From Paraperibacillus esterisolvens (GTDB lineage: Bacteria; Bacillota; Bacilli; Bacillales; DSM-1321), in the NCBI RefSeq assembly GCF_046237625.1, contig NZ_CP143545.1, positions 372,001 through 436,000 of the forward strand: a DNA stretch of 64,000 nt, read 5' to 3'. Each line of letters starts with the position of its first letter. Position 1 is the first letter of the stretch. The translations under genes and the position numbers were made by a program. Shown one piece after another: positions 24,749 to 32,411 of the stretch. The notes below the pieces were generated by a model that was given only the letters and a program-made list of their open reading frames with translations, had not been told where the DNA came from and ran no database searches.

Positions 24749-25222
24749 ATGGCGCAACCATTGGAAGCAGCAGCGATTAAAATGATGAAAGAGGCATTCG
24801 AAGGTCCTCCGCCGCCCGACAGGCAAAGCTGGTTTGTTAATACCGAGCCGGACTCGGGAATCTTCGGGCTGCTGAAGGGAATACGGGCAGCGGAGGCATC
24901 CAAAGAGATACACGGCACGAACCTGGCTGCCCATACAGATCATATCCGGTATCATCTGTGGGGCTGCAGTGAGGTAATCAGCGGCCGCAGTCCCCGGATG
25001 GACTGGCAGGCCAGCTGGAGAATCAAGAGTGTTGATGAGGAGCGCTGGCAGGAAGTCCAAGATCAGCTGAGAGATGAATATCTTCGCTTTTTAAATGAAT
25101 ACGAACAGATGGAATGGACCGGCCAGAGGGCGGATGAAGCTCTTGCGACCATCATTCATGCAGCTTATCATCTTGGTGCCATGAAGCAGATGGTGAAGAG
25201 TGCGGGATCATATAGAACATAA
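24749..25222 (+). CDS. DinB/YfiT-like putative metal-dependent protein
   Basis: A protein of 157 aa with the look of the DinB four-helix superfamily. Spaced histidines occur in HTDHIRYHLW (near 63-72) and IIHAAYHLGAMKQM (near 137-150); the HAAYHLGA segment near the C terminus is typical of the group, where three histidines bind a metal. Many members are thiol- or stress-linked hydrolases or transferases, but the reaction here cannot be told. ATG at 24749 follows GAGGAGGAAAG. It is the first gene after purD and precedes the first copy of the accessory-region repeat. The family call is by pattern, not by search. Confidence 0.6.
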   Translation: MAQPLEAAAIKMMKEAFEGPPPPDRQSWFVNTEPDSGIFGLLKGIRAAEASKEIHGTNLAAHTDHIRYHLWGCSEVISGRSPRMDWQASWRIKSVDEERWQEVQDQLRDEYLRFLNEYEQMEWTGQRADEALATIIHAAYHLGAMKQMVKSAGSYRT

Positions 25223-25287
25223 TCTGTTAGGCATAGTTACCGTTACCATGTGCACCTGTAAAAACAAGGCGCTGTTGATTTTTTTTA

Positions 25288-25380
25288 TTCAACTAATGGG
25301 TGCCTTAGTTGAAGATTGATCGCCTGCTTAGACAGGTTTTTTGTTGTTTAACTAAAGGGGCAGGTTTGTTGAAGAAGGAT
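25288..25380 (+). repeat. Composite repeat copy 1 (half-site, hairpin, half-site)
   Basis: The first half-site contains CAACTAATGGGTGCCTTAGT and ends TGAAGA, with perfect CAACTAA/TTAGTTG arms. The hairpin CCTG/CAGG at 25323-25336 is followed by T6. The second half-site begins at 25349 (ACTAAAGGGGCAGGTTTGTT then GAAGAAGG). It is the first member of the family, right after the DinB-like gene. A TTGA/TCAA stem with a T-run precedes it at 25275-25292. Confidence 0.85.
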
Positions 25381-25457
25381 ATTTCCTGTTTTTAATCGAA
25401 TTAGTTTCGAACAAACCTTACACGAATACAGGAATAGTAACATAAGGGGTATGAGAT

Positions 25458-25895
25458 ATGAAGATCAATAGAATAGATCATGTGAGTATAAACGTAAATG
25501 ATCTTTCAGAGGCTAAAGGGTTTTTTCTTGATTTAGGGCTTGAAGTAAAAGCGGAATGGGAATTGGATGGAGAACAGTTGGACAGAATAGTTGGGCTAAA
25601 AGATGTTAAAACCGCATGTATAGGATTGGGGATGCCAGATGGTCAGGCATGGATAGAGCTAGTCAAATTTTATACGCCATCAGATGAAAAAGATATTCAG
25701 CAACCTTTTGCAAATACACTGGGTATCCGACATATTTGCTTTGCTGTTGAAGATATAGAAACAGTTGTTGCAAAATTGAAAAAGAGGGGCACGGAAATTT
25801 TTAGTGAGATACAGCGATATGAAGAAAATTATAAGTTATGCTACGTTCGTGGTCCAGAGGGTATTATTTTAGAGTTGGCGGAAAAAATCAGTTAA
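25458..25895 (+). CDS. VOC (glyoxalase/bleomycin resistance) family protein
   Basis: A vicinal-oxygen-chelate fold protein of 145 aa. It opens with INRIDHVSINVNDLSEAKGF, the standard first beta-alpha-beta unit with a metal-ligand His (H8). The second unit carries GIRHICFAVEDIETVVAKL (near 90-108), and GPEGIILELAEK (near 132-143) supplies the usual glutamate. Such proteins act in glyoxal detoxification, dioxygenation or drug binding; the substrate is unknown. ATG at 25458, with GGGGT about 10 bp upstream. It lies alone between repeat copies 1 and 2. Confidence 0.85.
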   Translation: MKINRIDHVSINVNDLSEAKGFFLDLGLEVKAEWELDGEQLDRIVGLKDVKTACIGLGMPDGQAWIELVKFYTPSDEKDIQQPFANTLGIRHICFAVEDIETVVAKLKKRGTEIFSEIQRYEENYKLCYVRGPEGIILELAEKIS

Positions 25896-25948
25896 ATATT
25901 CAATGGGATTTTAAATAATTTTGATTTCAAAACATTAAAGATTTCTTC

Positions 25949-25998
25949 TTAAACTAGGGTGCGTTAGATGAAACTAATAGAGGCTGCTAAAGCAGCCT
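25949..25998 (+). repeat. Composite repeat copy 2
   Basis: A shortened half-site (TTAAACTAGGGTGCGTTAGA then TGAAAC) is followed by a perfect hairpin AGGCTGCT/AGCAGCCT at 25981-25998. The second half-site is missing. It faces the 3' end of the recombinase remnant, whose stop codon is four bases further on. Confidence 0.8.
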
Positions 25999-26001
25999 TC
26001 C

Positions 26002-26481
26002 TTAGAAGTATTTATTGTAGAAATCTCGCCTTATTTTCCCGCTAAGATGGGCATAGACTCTGGTTGTTTCACTTTTCTCATGTCCGAGTAAATTCTGAAT
26101 AACTTCAAGAGGAGCCCCATTATTTAATAAATGAGTCGCATAACTGTGACGGAATTGGTGAGGGTGGATATTTATATTGAAGACTGCTCTTTTCGAAATT
26201 CGCTTTATGATGTAACGTATCTGGGCTGTACTAATCCTATGTGGACAGAGTTCCGTGACAAATAGGGCTGAATCCTGATCCTGCCGGTCAGCAAGGTAAC
26301 GCTCTAACCAAATGTCACTACCGGGTATTGAAATAACTTCGCGTTCTTTATCTCTTTTACCTTTGACTATCGCTGATTTGCTGGACCAATCTATGTGCTT
26401 TTTGTTAAGCATTGCAACTTCACCAATCCGGCACCCTGTCGAAAACATAAACTCAAACAATGCATTTTGTTTCTTGAACAA
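26002..26481 (-). pseudogene. Tyrosine recombinase catalytic domain, N-terminally truncated
   Basis: The frame encodes 159 aa of a phage-integrase/XerC-like catalytic domain. All catalytic positions are visible: Arg18 in STGCRIGEV, Lys in VKGK (40-42), His108 and Arg111 in HPHQFRHSYATHLL, His134 in LLGHEK and Tyr143 in TRVYAHLS. The N-terminal core-binding domain is absent: the frame opens (at TTG) inside repeat copy 3 at 26472-26503, with no ribosome binding site. The gene has therefore been cut by that repeat or by recombination at it. A decayed second copy lies at 42799-43125. It may be inactive, or may once have moved the repeats. Confidence 0.8.
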
Positions 26482-26557
26482 ACGGCTGCGTTGGTTAAAG
26501 AAGGAGGGCTGCTTTTGCAGACCTTTTGTAGATTTTTAACAGGGCAGGCTAGATGTT
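26472..26557 (+). repeat. Composite repeat copy 3
   Basis: The half-site contains GAACAAACGGCTGCGTTGGT and ends TAAAGAAGG. The hairpin AGGGCTGC/GCAGACCT is at 26505-26524 with TTTT, and a worn second half-site (TTTTTAACAGGGCAGGCTAG) starts at 26533. It overlaps the truncated 5' end of the recombinase frame on the other strand. Confidence 0.75.
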
Positions 26558-26649
26558 GTATAGCAAATAAAAACCGTAAACTTATAAGCAATAAGTATGT
26601 TATACTAAAACAAACCTTTTAACTTAAACCTTTTTTATTACCTGTTCCA

Positions 26650-26683
26650 ACCCTGCTCGAACGTTGAGTAGGGTGTTTTTATT
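26650..26683 (+). terminator. Terminator-like hairpin
   Basis: ACCCTGCTC can pair with GAGTAGGGT across CGAACGTT-type bases, followed by GTTTTTATT. It lies between repeat copy 3 and the cold-shock gene. No plus-strand gene precedes it directly. Confidence 0.5.
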
Positions 26684-26701
26684 ATATAGAAAGACAATAA
26701 A

Positions 26702-26735
26702 AAAACAGGCTCTAATAAAAGAACCTGTTTTGTAT
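26702..26735 (-). terminator. Terminator of the cold-shock gene
   Basis: On the minus strand ACAGGTTC pairs with GAGCCTGT around TTTTATTA and is followed by a long T-run. It lies 14 bases after the cspC stop codon. Confidence 0.8.
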
Positions 26736-26748
26736 AAGTCATCTAAAA

Positions 26749-26949
26749 TTAAGCTTTTTGAACGTTAGCAGCTTGAGCTCCACGAGAACCTTGCTCAACG
26801 TCAAATGTGACTTTTTGACCTTCGTCTAAAGATTTGAATCCTTCAGATTGGATAGCTGAGAAATGTACGAATACGTCTTCTCCACCTTCACGCTCGATAA
26901 ATCCAAAACCTTTTTCTGCATTAAACCATTTAACTGTACCTTGTTCCAT
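26749..26949 (-). CDS. cspC: Cold-shock protein CspC-like
   Basis: A single cold-shock domain of 66 aa. The RNA-binding motifs KGFGFI (residues 13-18) and VFVHFSAI (26-33) are intact. It opens MEQGTVKWFNAEKGFGFIER and ends GAQAANVQKA, closest to B. subtilis CspC among the Csp proteins I can recall. It should bind single-stranded nucleic acid as an RNA chaperone. ATG lies 6 bases after AGGAGGCAAC. A long AT-rich leader upstream (26976-27180) would allow the cold-regulated 5' UTR usual for csp genes. Confidence 0.93.
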   Translation of the reverse strand: MEQGTVKWFNAEKGFGFIEREGGEDVFVHFSAIQSEGFKSLDEGQKVTFDVEQGSRGAQAANVQKA

Positions 26950-27229
26950 TGTTGTTGCCTCCTAGTGTGCTTACCACACAATGTGTTACTATCCTTGCCC
27001 AAAGTGATTCTCTAGACGAAAAGTCAATATATTCGTATACACCGAACAAAAATAATTCCCTTTTAGCATAACAGGAAAGTCAAGTTATTGCAAGTGCTAC
27101 CCTTCAAGGGTGCGACAGTCGGTGGTACACCGTGGAAATACTATTATACAAAAAAAGTATGGAGATGAGTCTGTAATTGATAGACTTTGTCTACATGCTC
27201 AGAGAAGGATTTATCCTGTCATGGTTTAA

Positions 27230-27532
27230 TTATTTGTCACTTCCCACGCCTTCAACTTCAAAATCGTTGGCGTAGTCGATCATAACCGTCATCTTATTTT
27301 TCTTGTCTCCCTTTTCATATCCTTCAACAAAAACATCTGTTAGATCCTTGCTGGAAGTGAAATTAACTTCTTCCACTACAAAATCTATCTTTTCTTCCCG
27401 TTTTAGAAAATCAATCGCTACTTGAGAAGCTACCCGTTTAATTTCCTTTTCATCCATTCCATCAACACTCCTGTCGCCACACCCGCTTAGTATAAATAAA
27501 AGTACGAAACTTACTGCAAACAACCGCTTCAT
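27230..27532 (-). CDS. Small lipoprotein, possible immunity protein
   Basis: A lipoprotein of 100 aa. The signal peptide ends in the lipobox LSGC with lipidated Cys18, so it should be anchored outside the membrane. The mature part is about 80 aa, with a helix (EKEIKRVASQVAIDFL) followed by beta strands, compatible with a cystatin-like fold of the DUF1433/DUF4467 kind; that fold is only a guess. It is divergent from the lipase gene 70 bp away. In S. aureus a secreted lipase toxin is neutralised by such a lipoprotein, so an immunity role is possible. ATG at 27532 is preferred to the TTG just before it. Confidence 0.55.
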   Translation of the reverse strand: MKRLFAVSFVLLFILSGCGDRSVDGMDEKEIKRVASQVAIDFLKREEKIDFVVEEVNFTSSKDLTDVFVEGYEKGDKKNKMTVMIDYANDFEVEGVGSDK

Positions 27533-27601
27533 CAAATTCCCACTTTTCTGGATATTTTTGTATAATGTAATTATATCTCATTATAAAGAGGTGCTTCAAT
27601 T

Positions 27602-28720
27602 ATGAGAAGTGAAGTACGTGACGAAGTATTTCAAAAACTTAGCCAGTACTCCTACAACGAAAATCCAAACAACTTCACTCTTTACTTTAAAGATGGAAAA
27701 CAAAAATGGTCCGTAGTGAAGAATGAAGAATTTCTGCTGCATGACAAGACTACTGGTTTTGATGCCACTGTATATAAACATAAAAATGATATCGTAATCG
27801 CCTTTAGAGGAACACAAGGCGATGATCCCTTTGGAGAAGGTTTTCAGGATATTTTAACAGATATTGATTATGTCGCTACCAGTGCAAAAGTGAATGAAAT
27901 GGGCTTGAATATTAACTGGGTGAATGGAAAGCCCCGGATAGATTTCCACAAAGAGAATCAATTCCGTTATTCTGACCTATTGGTGAAAGATGTAAAGAAA
28001 GCCTATCCAGATGCGAGTATCTACACGACAGGGCATTCCCTGGGTGGTGGAGAGGCAAGTTACTCAGCTGCCATTAATGGTGTTGGAGCTGTTACATTTA
28101 ATTCCCCAAGTACGGTCCATCTGCTTCTTAAAGAAATGAAGGAGGATGTGAAAAAAGGAAAATTCGATAAGCAAATTGTGAATTATGTTCATCCAAAAGA
28201 CTCCATCAGTGCTGGCGCTTTAAAACCATACGACCGCCATATCGGCTCTACGTATTACATCGGATCGACTTACCAGCTTGAAAACCAGGATACTCCTTCT
28301 GCAGTCCGTTTTTTTGAAACATTGGCAGGCCCTAATTATCATGGGATGAAGCATTATTCTTTTGACGGATATGGCAACATTAATAATCCCCAGTTGCTGA
28401 ATGTATTAACTGGTCAAATTGAGTGGAAATCTCCAAGATACATCAACAAAGAATGGGTCTCAATTGATCTGACACCAGAACATCTGGTGAATTTATCCAA
28501 ACAAATTAAACCGCTGGTTGGAGATGTCCAGGATACGTGCAGCCAATTCAGGATAACGGCCCTATCACTGCATAATATTCGGGTAACTTCACATGTAGTA
28601 GATGAGCTCCTGCAGGCAGTACATCATTTCGAAGGCTGGTTTGAGGAAGAAACAACGGGCTTAGCCAATGACCTCGAATCTTCTGCACAGGCTTTTGTAA
28701 AGGCGGATGTACTCCCATGA
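27602..28720 (+). CDS. Lipase-domain protein, candidate type VII-secreted effector
   Basis: A protein of 372 aa. Residues about 1-230 look like a class 3 lipase/DUF2974 alpha-beta hydrolase. IVIAFRGTQGDD (near 64-75) supplies the oxyanion region, the nucleophile Ser146 sits in TTGHSLGGGEASY, and HPKDSIS (near 198) and YHGMKHYSF offer acid and base. There is no signal peptide. The last 110 aa are helical without hydrolase features and resemble an LXG/WXG-type targeting region at the C terminus. That is the reversed order described for S. aureus TslA. ATG at 27602 follows AGAGGTG. The next gene overlaps by 4 bp. Confidence 0.7.
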   Translation: MRSEVRDEVFQKLSQYSYNENPNNFTLYFKDGKQKWSVVKNEEFLLHDKTTGFDATVYKHKNDIVIAFRGTQGDDPFGEGFQDILTDIDYVATSAKVNEMGLNINWVNGKPRIDFHKENQFRYSDLLVKDVKKAYPDASIYTTGHSLGGGEASYSAAINGVGAVTFNSPSTVHLLLKEMKEDVKKGKFDKQIVNYVHPKDSISAGALKPYDRHIGSTYYIGSTYQLENQDTPSAVRFFETLAGPNYHGMKHYSFDGYGNINNPQLLNVLTGQIEWKSPRYINKEWVSIDLTPEHLVNLSKQIKPLVGDVQDTCSQFRITALSLHNIRVTSHVVDELLQAVHHFEGWFEEETTGLANDLESSAQAFVKADVLP

Positions 28721-29022
28721 ATAGATTAAGTGAATTAATGGCTGAATATCAGGATCTAATCCTACTGGACTCCACCTACGAACAGCTCCTCGTTAAGCTG
28801 AAAGCAAGCCAATACGAGATCAAGCATATCATTGCAGGAGATGACTCATGGAGAGCGGGGAAATCCCAGGAAGCCTATAAGCGAAAACTTGAAAGTTACT
28901 TGCAGACCTTTGGTGTAAAAATAGAAAAGCTACAATTCCTTCGGCAAGAAATTGATGAAGCTAAATCCGAGATACAGTCCTTAATGACAGCAGCCTCTTT
29001 GATAGAAGCAGCCAATTTTTAA
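28717..29022 (+). CDS. Small helical protein, WXG100/YwqI-like candidate partner
   Basis: A protein of 101 aa predicted to be two long helices. The middle has DDSWRAGKSQEAYKRKL (near 47-63), similar to the Trp-x-Gly turn of WXG100/ESAT-6-like proteins (here W-R-A-G). It starts at ATG 28717 within the lipase stop codon (ATGA), so the two are translationally coupled. Small helical partners of this type escort LXG effectors to the type VII secretion machine. The assignment rests on size, helix pattern and linkage; no secretion genes are in the window. Confidence 0.5.
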   Translation: MNRLSELMAEYQDLILLDSTYEQLLVKLKASQYEIKHIIAGDDSWRAGKSQEAYKRKLESYLQTFGVKIEKLQFLRQEIDEAKSEIQSLMTAASLIEAANF

Positions 29023-29045
29023 TACTTCCTTGATAAGGACAAATA

Positions 29046-29082
29046 AACAAGCACTTGGCATTTTAGCCGAGTGCTTGTTTTA
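29046..29082 (+). terminator. Terminator after the lipase operon
   Basis: ACAAGCACTTGG pairs with CCGAGTGCTTGT (one mismatch) across CATTTTAG, followed by TTTT. It lies 25 bases after the second gene. Confidence 0.88.
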
Positions 29083-29187
29083 TCCTGCTGTTGAATGTAA
29101 ATTAAGCATTTCTGAGCTTTATACCAGTTCACGTTATCGCTTTTTGGCAAGCAGAGAAAGTTTCTATATCTATTGAATTTAAATAAA

Positions 29188-29460
29188 AAAGTGCCTGTAA
29201 TAACAGAGCACTTTTTCTCTTTATATCACTTTCACACTGAATGCCGGACTCTGTTTTTGGCTGCATCTTTAAGGTAAATGCGCAATACGTCCGCTTTCTT
29301 TTAGAGAGTGATTGACACCTTAAACGTACCATTGCTGGCAACCGTACTATAGCCAGCTGCCTGCTCCCGGAGTAGAAATAGACGATTGCCCCTTTTTCAC
29401 CTTTTCCGGTCACGGTTTTGGACTTGGTGCTTACCTTATCGCTCTTTATTTCGTTGAAAC
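29188..29460 (-). pseudogene. Remnant of a bacterial Ig-like domain protein
   Basis: Read on the minus strand in pieces of all three frames, this gives SDKVSTKSKTVTGKGEKGA, then STVASNGTFKVSITL, then YLKDAAKNR. Together these follow the pattern of tandem Big-type Ig domains of secreted wall proteins (VTGKAxxGAxV, NGTFKVSI, AKDAAGN). Several frameshifts and stops break it. A terminator-like hairpin, AAAAAGTGC/GCACTTTTT, at 29188-29218 closes its 3' end. It is probably the C-terminal stub of a larger cell-surface gene. Confidence 0.55.
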
Positions 29461-29469
29461 AAAAAAGTG

Positions 29470-29606
29470 TCATTAATAATTCAGCATGCTTCAATGTGTT
29501 GGAAACGCATTCGTATAAAGAAGTTAAGGACATTACGGGTATTAGCAAAAGCACGTTAATCAGAGCTAAGAGAAGAATAAGTAAGGAAGTAAAATCTCCA
29601 CGCTAA
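29470..29606 (+). pseudogene. Remnant of a serine recombinase/resolvase C terminus
   Basis: The frame ending at 29606 contains THSYKEVKDITGISKSTLIRAKR, a helix-turn-helix like the DNA-binding tail of resolvases and small serine recombinases. No catalytic domain is seen upstream, and the preceding bases (29418-29469) read as unrelated sequence. It lies tail to tail with the Ig-like remnant. It is probably debris of a mobile element. Confidence 0.45.
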
Positions 29607-29742
29607 TATAACCATCATGCTTATATCTGCCTGACAGGTCGTTGACAGCATTTAATTTTTTTCTATTTTTCATCATTGATAGACAAGTCTGCATGCAGCC
29701 AATATACTTAAAGAAAATATAGACACTTAGGAGTATTGCACT

Positions 29743-30576
29743 ATGGGTTTTGAAAAGGTAAATACAATTGAAGAATTTGCACAATTTTTGAGTAAGAATG
29801 CTGAATCCATAAGCAGGGAAATTGTTAATTATAATGTGAGTAAATTAGAAATAGCATTACCACAAGAAATTATAGATAAATCAATTGATACTAATTGTGA
29901 ATTTCTTAAATTTTTAGGGAGTACGCTTACATTTTCGAATGAAGAGGTTGAACCTAAATTCATTGAATGGCTCGTTAAACAGGATACACCAAAAGATGCT
30001 CAATATATAGAGAATTTATCGAGTCTTATAAAACCCTATGCGGAAACTAGACAGCTATTAATAAGAATCTTGTCTCAAGTATGCATGGACCATAGACTAA
30101 CTACTGAGGAAGTTATCACTGTTACCAGTAGATTAAGTTATCTTCTCGATTTAAGTATTACTGAAACAATCCTTAAGCGAGAGAGAATAACAAAAGAAAG
30201 AGAAGAAAAGCAGAACCAGAAGATCACAGAACTATCTTCACCCATAATCCCTATACAAAATGGTATGGCGGTTCTCCCAATAATTGGAGATGTTGATGTA
30301 GAAAAAAGTGAATTTATTATGAATAGAGTCATACCCAGAGTCACTGAGTTGAAAATTGAATGTGTTATTATTGACTTCTCAGCTACTGCCACTATAGATA
30401 CCGAAATTGCGGCTCGAATCTTTACTATATATGATGTTCTTAAGCTGCTGGGAGTAAATGCTATGTTTACAGGAATCAGAACGGATCTCGTATCAAGAAT
30501 TATCAAATCAGGCATTAGTTTTTCGAGTTTTAAAACATATGCCACACTTCAACAAGCTTTAGAAGACATTGGATAA
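29743..30576 (+). CDS. RsbR-like STAS-domain protein
   Basis: A protein of 277 aa in the RsbR paralogue layout. The N-terminal helical sensor-like half (about 1-155) would be a globin-like fold in RsbR proteins. The C-terminal STAS domain (about 165-277) carries CVIIDFSATATIDTEIAARI near 207-226, where RsbR paralogues have their phosphorylatable Thr/Ser. The end resembles RsbR (FTGIRTDLVSRIIKSGISF). Such proteins form the stressosome that controls sigma-B, or bind other STAS regulators. ATG at 29743 follows TAGGAG. It is alone, with no RsbS or RsbT beside it, and is AT-rich. Confidence 0.8.
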   Translation: MGFEKVNTIEEFAQFLSKNAESISREIVNYNVSKLEIALPQEIIDKSIDTNCEFLKFLGSTLTFSNEEVEPKFIEWLVKQDTPKDAQYIENLSSLIKPYAETRQLLIRILSQVCMDHRLTTEEVITVTSRLSYLLDLSITETILKRERITKEREEKQNQKITELSSPIIPIQNGMAVLPIIGDVDVEKSEFIMNRVIPRVTELKIECVIIDFSATATIDTEIAARIFTIYDVLKLLGVNAMFTGIRTDLVSRIIKSGISFSSFKTYATLQQALEDIG

Positions 30577-30601
30577 GTCCTTTATAATGGATGTGTAATC
30601 A

Positions 30602-30638
30602 GGTCATTCATGTTCAAACAGAAAACATGAATGGCCCG
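30602..30638 (+). other. Hairpin after the STAS gene
   Basis: GGTCATTCATGTT pairs with AACATGAATGGCC across a short loop. There is no T-run on either side, so it is not a standard terminator. It could stabilise the mRNA end. Confidence 0.45.
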
Positions 30639-30675
30639 TAATATTAAATAAATAGAATAACAGTAGAGAATCCTT

Positions 30676-30768
30676 GTTTAACTAAAGGGTGCTTTAGTTG
30701 AAGAAACGCATGGCTGCTTAGGCAGCCTTTTCCTTCTTAAACAAACGGGGAAGAATAGTTGAATAAGC
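30676..30768 (+). repeat. Composite repeat copy 4
   Basis: The first half-site (from 30678) contains AACTAAAGGGTGCTTTAGT and ends TGAAGAA. The hairpin GGCTGC/GCAGCC at 30712-30727 is followed by TTTTCC. The second half-site starts at 30738 (AAACAAACGGGGAAGAATAG then TTGAATAAG). The spacing between half-sites is 60 bp. Confidence 0.88.
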
Positions 30769-30777
30769 AATGGAATA

Positions 30778-30808
30778 AAAAAACTCGCTGCTTTAGCGAG
30801 TTTTTTGC
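30778..30808 (-). terminator. Bidirectional terminator after the SDR gene
   Basis: AAAAAACTCGC pairs with GCGAGTTTTTT across TGCTTTA. It reads as a terminator on both strands and lies 30 bases after the stop of the minus-strand SDR gene. Confidence 0.85.
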
Positions 30809-30837
30809 CCTTCATGTCCAACATGAAGGAAGGCTAG

Positions 30838-31599
30838 TTATTCAATTGTATTTTTCATTGCATTGTACATATTTTCTACGTGTTCATCGACTTTATCTCG
30901 TGACATGCGTAATCGTTCTATCGAAGTTCCAAATCCAATTTCTTGTTTACCCTCTTCCAATCCTTTAAAAATCCCATCTGCGAATTCATCTAACGGCTCT
31001 CCATGAGTATGCAGCCCTGCTCCGCCTAAATCTGTATTAACTGCAGGAGGAGCAATTTCAATTACTTCTACAGATGAATCAGAAAGTTGGTGTCGTAAAC
31101 TCATTGTAAATGAATGAAGTGCCGCTTTCGTTGCTGAATAGATCGGAGCGATGGCAAACGGAGTAAAAGCTAACCCAGAAGTGACATTAATGATAGCCGC
31201 TTCTTCTTTTGTAGAGAAAAATGGAGCGAATAGCATAGACAGATGGAAAGGTGCTTCAATGTTTGTTGTGATTTCTTTATTAAAGTAATTCCAATTGTTC
31301 TTCGCATCTGCTTTTAACACATTAAAGCGTTGTTGAATCCCTGCATTGTTCACTAGCACATTCACTTCTGGATAATTCTCAGTTACCCAATCAAACAATG
31401 ATATACGCTCAGATCCAGTGCTCAAATCACTTATATGAGTGATGAGGTCCGGGAATTTTTCTTTTGCATTTTGAAGTACATTTTCACGTCGGCCAGTAAT
31501 GATAACTTTATTTCCCGCCTTTATAAAGCGTTCTGCAAAAGCTAATCCTATCCCAGCACTTCCACCTGTAATAAGTATTGTATTTCCGGATAGTTTCAT
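30838..31599 (-). CDS. Short-chain dehydrogenase/reductase, DltE-like
   Basis: A classical SDR of 253 aa. The cofactor motif is TGGSAGIGLAFA (residues 10-21), followed by the structural NNAGIQ (near 88-93). Catalytic Ser is in INVTSGLAF (near 140), and Tyr and Lys in YSATKAALHSF (near 154-158). Overall it resembles DltE-type oxidoreductases of Bacillus. The substrate is unknown. It is the second gene of a minus-strand operon behind a MerR regulator, 48 bp apart, which probably controls it. The start ATG follows AGAGGAAC. Confidence 0.88.
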   Translation of the reverse strand: MKLSGNTILITGGSAGIGLAFAERFIKAGNKVIITGRRENVLQNAKEKFPDLITHISDLSTGSERISLFDWVTENYPEVNVLVNNAGIQQRFNVLKADAKNNWNYFNKEITTNIEAPFHLSMLFAPFFSTKEEAAIINVTSGLAFTPFAIAPIYSATKAALHSFTMSLRHQLSDSSVEVIEIAPPAVNTDLGGAGLHTHGEPLDEFADGIFKGLEEGKQEIGFGTSIERLRMSRDKVDEHVENMYNAMKNTIE

Positions 31600-31647
31600 T
31601 TTAGTTCCTCTTTTCCAATTATTTTCTTAACCTTAATATAAACTAAT

Positions 31648-32022
31648 TTATACTTTTTCTGGAGCAGGTCGTTTTGTATAACGTGTAATTTTCAAGTCAA
31701 TCCTCTTTAAGGATTCTGTCATTAACGAAATTTCATCTAGCACTGACTGCTTGTGGTTCCTCATCATTTCAAGCCGGAGTTCAATGGTTTTATCTCCTTC
31801 TACAACCCAATCAATATATTGCTTAATACCACTAATGGGCAGGTGCGAATTTTTTAAACAGATAACGGTTTCAAGGAGTGAAATTTGATCTTCTGAAAAT
31901 AACCGCCTGCCTGCCTCATCCCGCTCAATTAGTGGCAGCAGTCCCTTTTTTTCATAATAACGTAACGTTGATTCTGTAATATTGAATTTTGCTGCAGCTT
32001 CGCCAATTGAACAATAATTCAT
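31648..32022 (-). CDS. MerR-family transcriptional regulator
   Basis: A regulator of 124 aa. The N-terminal winged helix carries SIGEAAAKFNITESTLRYYE (residues 5-24) and GLLPLIERDEAGRR, standard for MerR. A dimerisation coiled coil follows (about 75-115). There is no Cys-rich metal site, so it is of the AdhR/YraB type that senses aldehydes or redox stress rather than metals. Its own promoter has the stretched spacer typical of MerR targets. It precedes the SDR gene in one operon. Confidence 0.9.
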   Translation of the reverse strand: MNYCSIGEAAAKFNITESTLRYYEKKGLLPLIERDEAGRRLFSEDQISLLETVICLKNSHLPISGIKQYIDWVVEGDKTIELRLEMMRNHKQSVLDEISLMTESLKRIDLKITRYTKRPAPEKV

Positions 32023-32062
32023 CGGGAGACCTCCAAATTTTATCTTTCCTTGTAGACAGGTT

Positions 32063-32093
32063 ATGATACAACTTAAACCGTGGTTTAAGTCAA
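32063..32093 (-). promoter_or_regulatory. MerR-type promoter with central palindrome
   Basis: On the minus strand TTGACT (32093-32088) and TATCAT (32068-32063) are 19 bp apart, two longer than optimal. A palindrome with 9 bp arms (ACTTAAACC/GGTTTAAGT, 32071-32090) fills the spacer. This geometry is the hallmark of promoters that MerR proteins activate by twisting DNA, so the MerR-SDR operon should be autoregulated. Confidence 0.85.
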
Positions 32094-32230
32094 CAATAAA
32101 ACTAAAAAATCTTAAATCCTGTACCAGTTTAAGGATTCAGGTAAAACAAAGGAAAACAACGTTTCTTTAAATTGAGATTATTATGTGAACCACAACAGTT
32201 AAATCGTTAATAATTCCTCACTAAAAACAA

Positions 32231-32335
32231 AATTGTGAAAAGGTGAACTTAAACTAACGGGTACGTTAGTTAAATAAAACAATCGCTGTTAGTGCAGCCT
32301 TATTAATTTTCCGCTCAGGAGGAAGCTTAGTTATG
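32231..32335 (+). repeat. Composite repeat copy 5
   Basis: The extended left part AATTGTGAAAAGGTGAACTT precedes the half-site AACTAACGGGTACGTTAGT ending TAAATAA. The hairpin is reduced (GCTG/CAGC at 32285-32298). A degraded second half-site reads AGGAGGAAGCTTAG near 32317-32330. Confidence 0.8.
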
Positions 32336-32411
32336 ATATTTGTATGCATGTAAACAATTTCACTTTAATGAATAACATATTTATAACCTCTTCCAAGGAG
32401 TGTTTAGGAAT

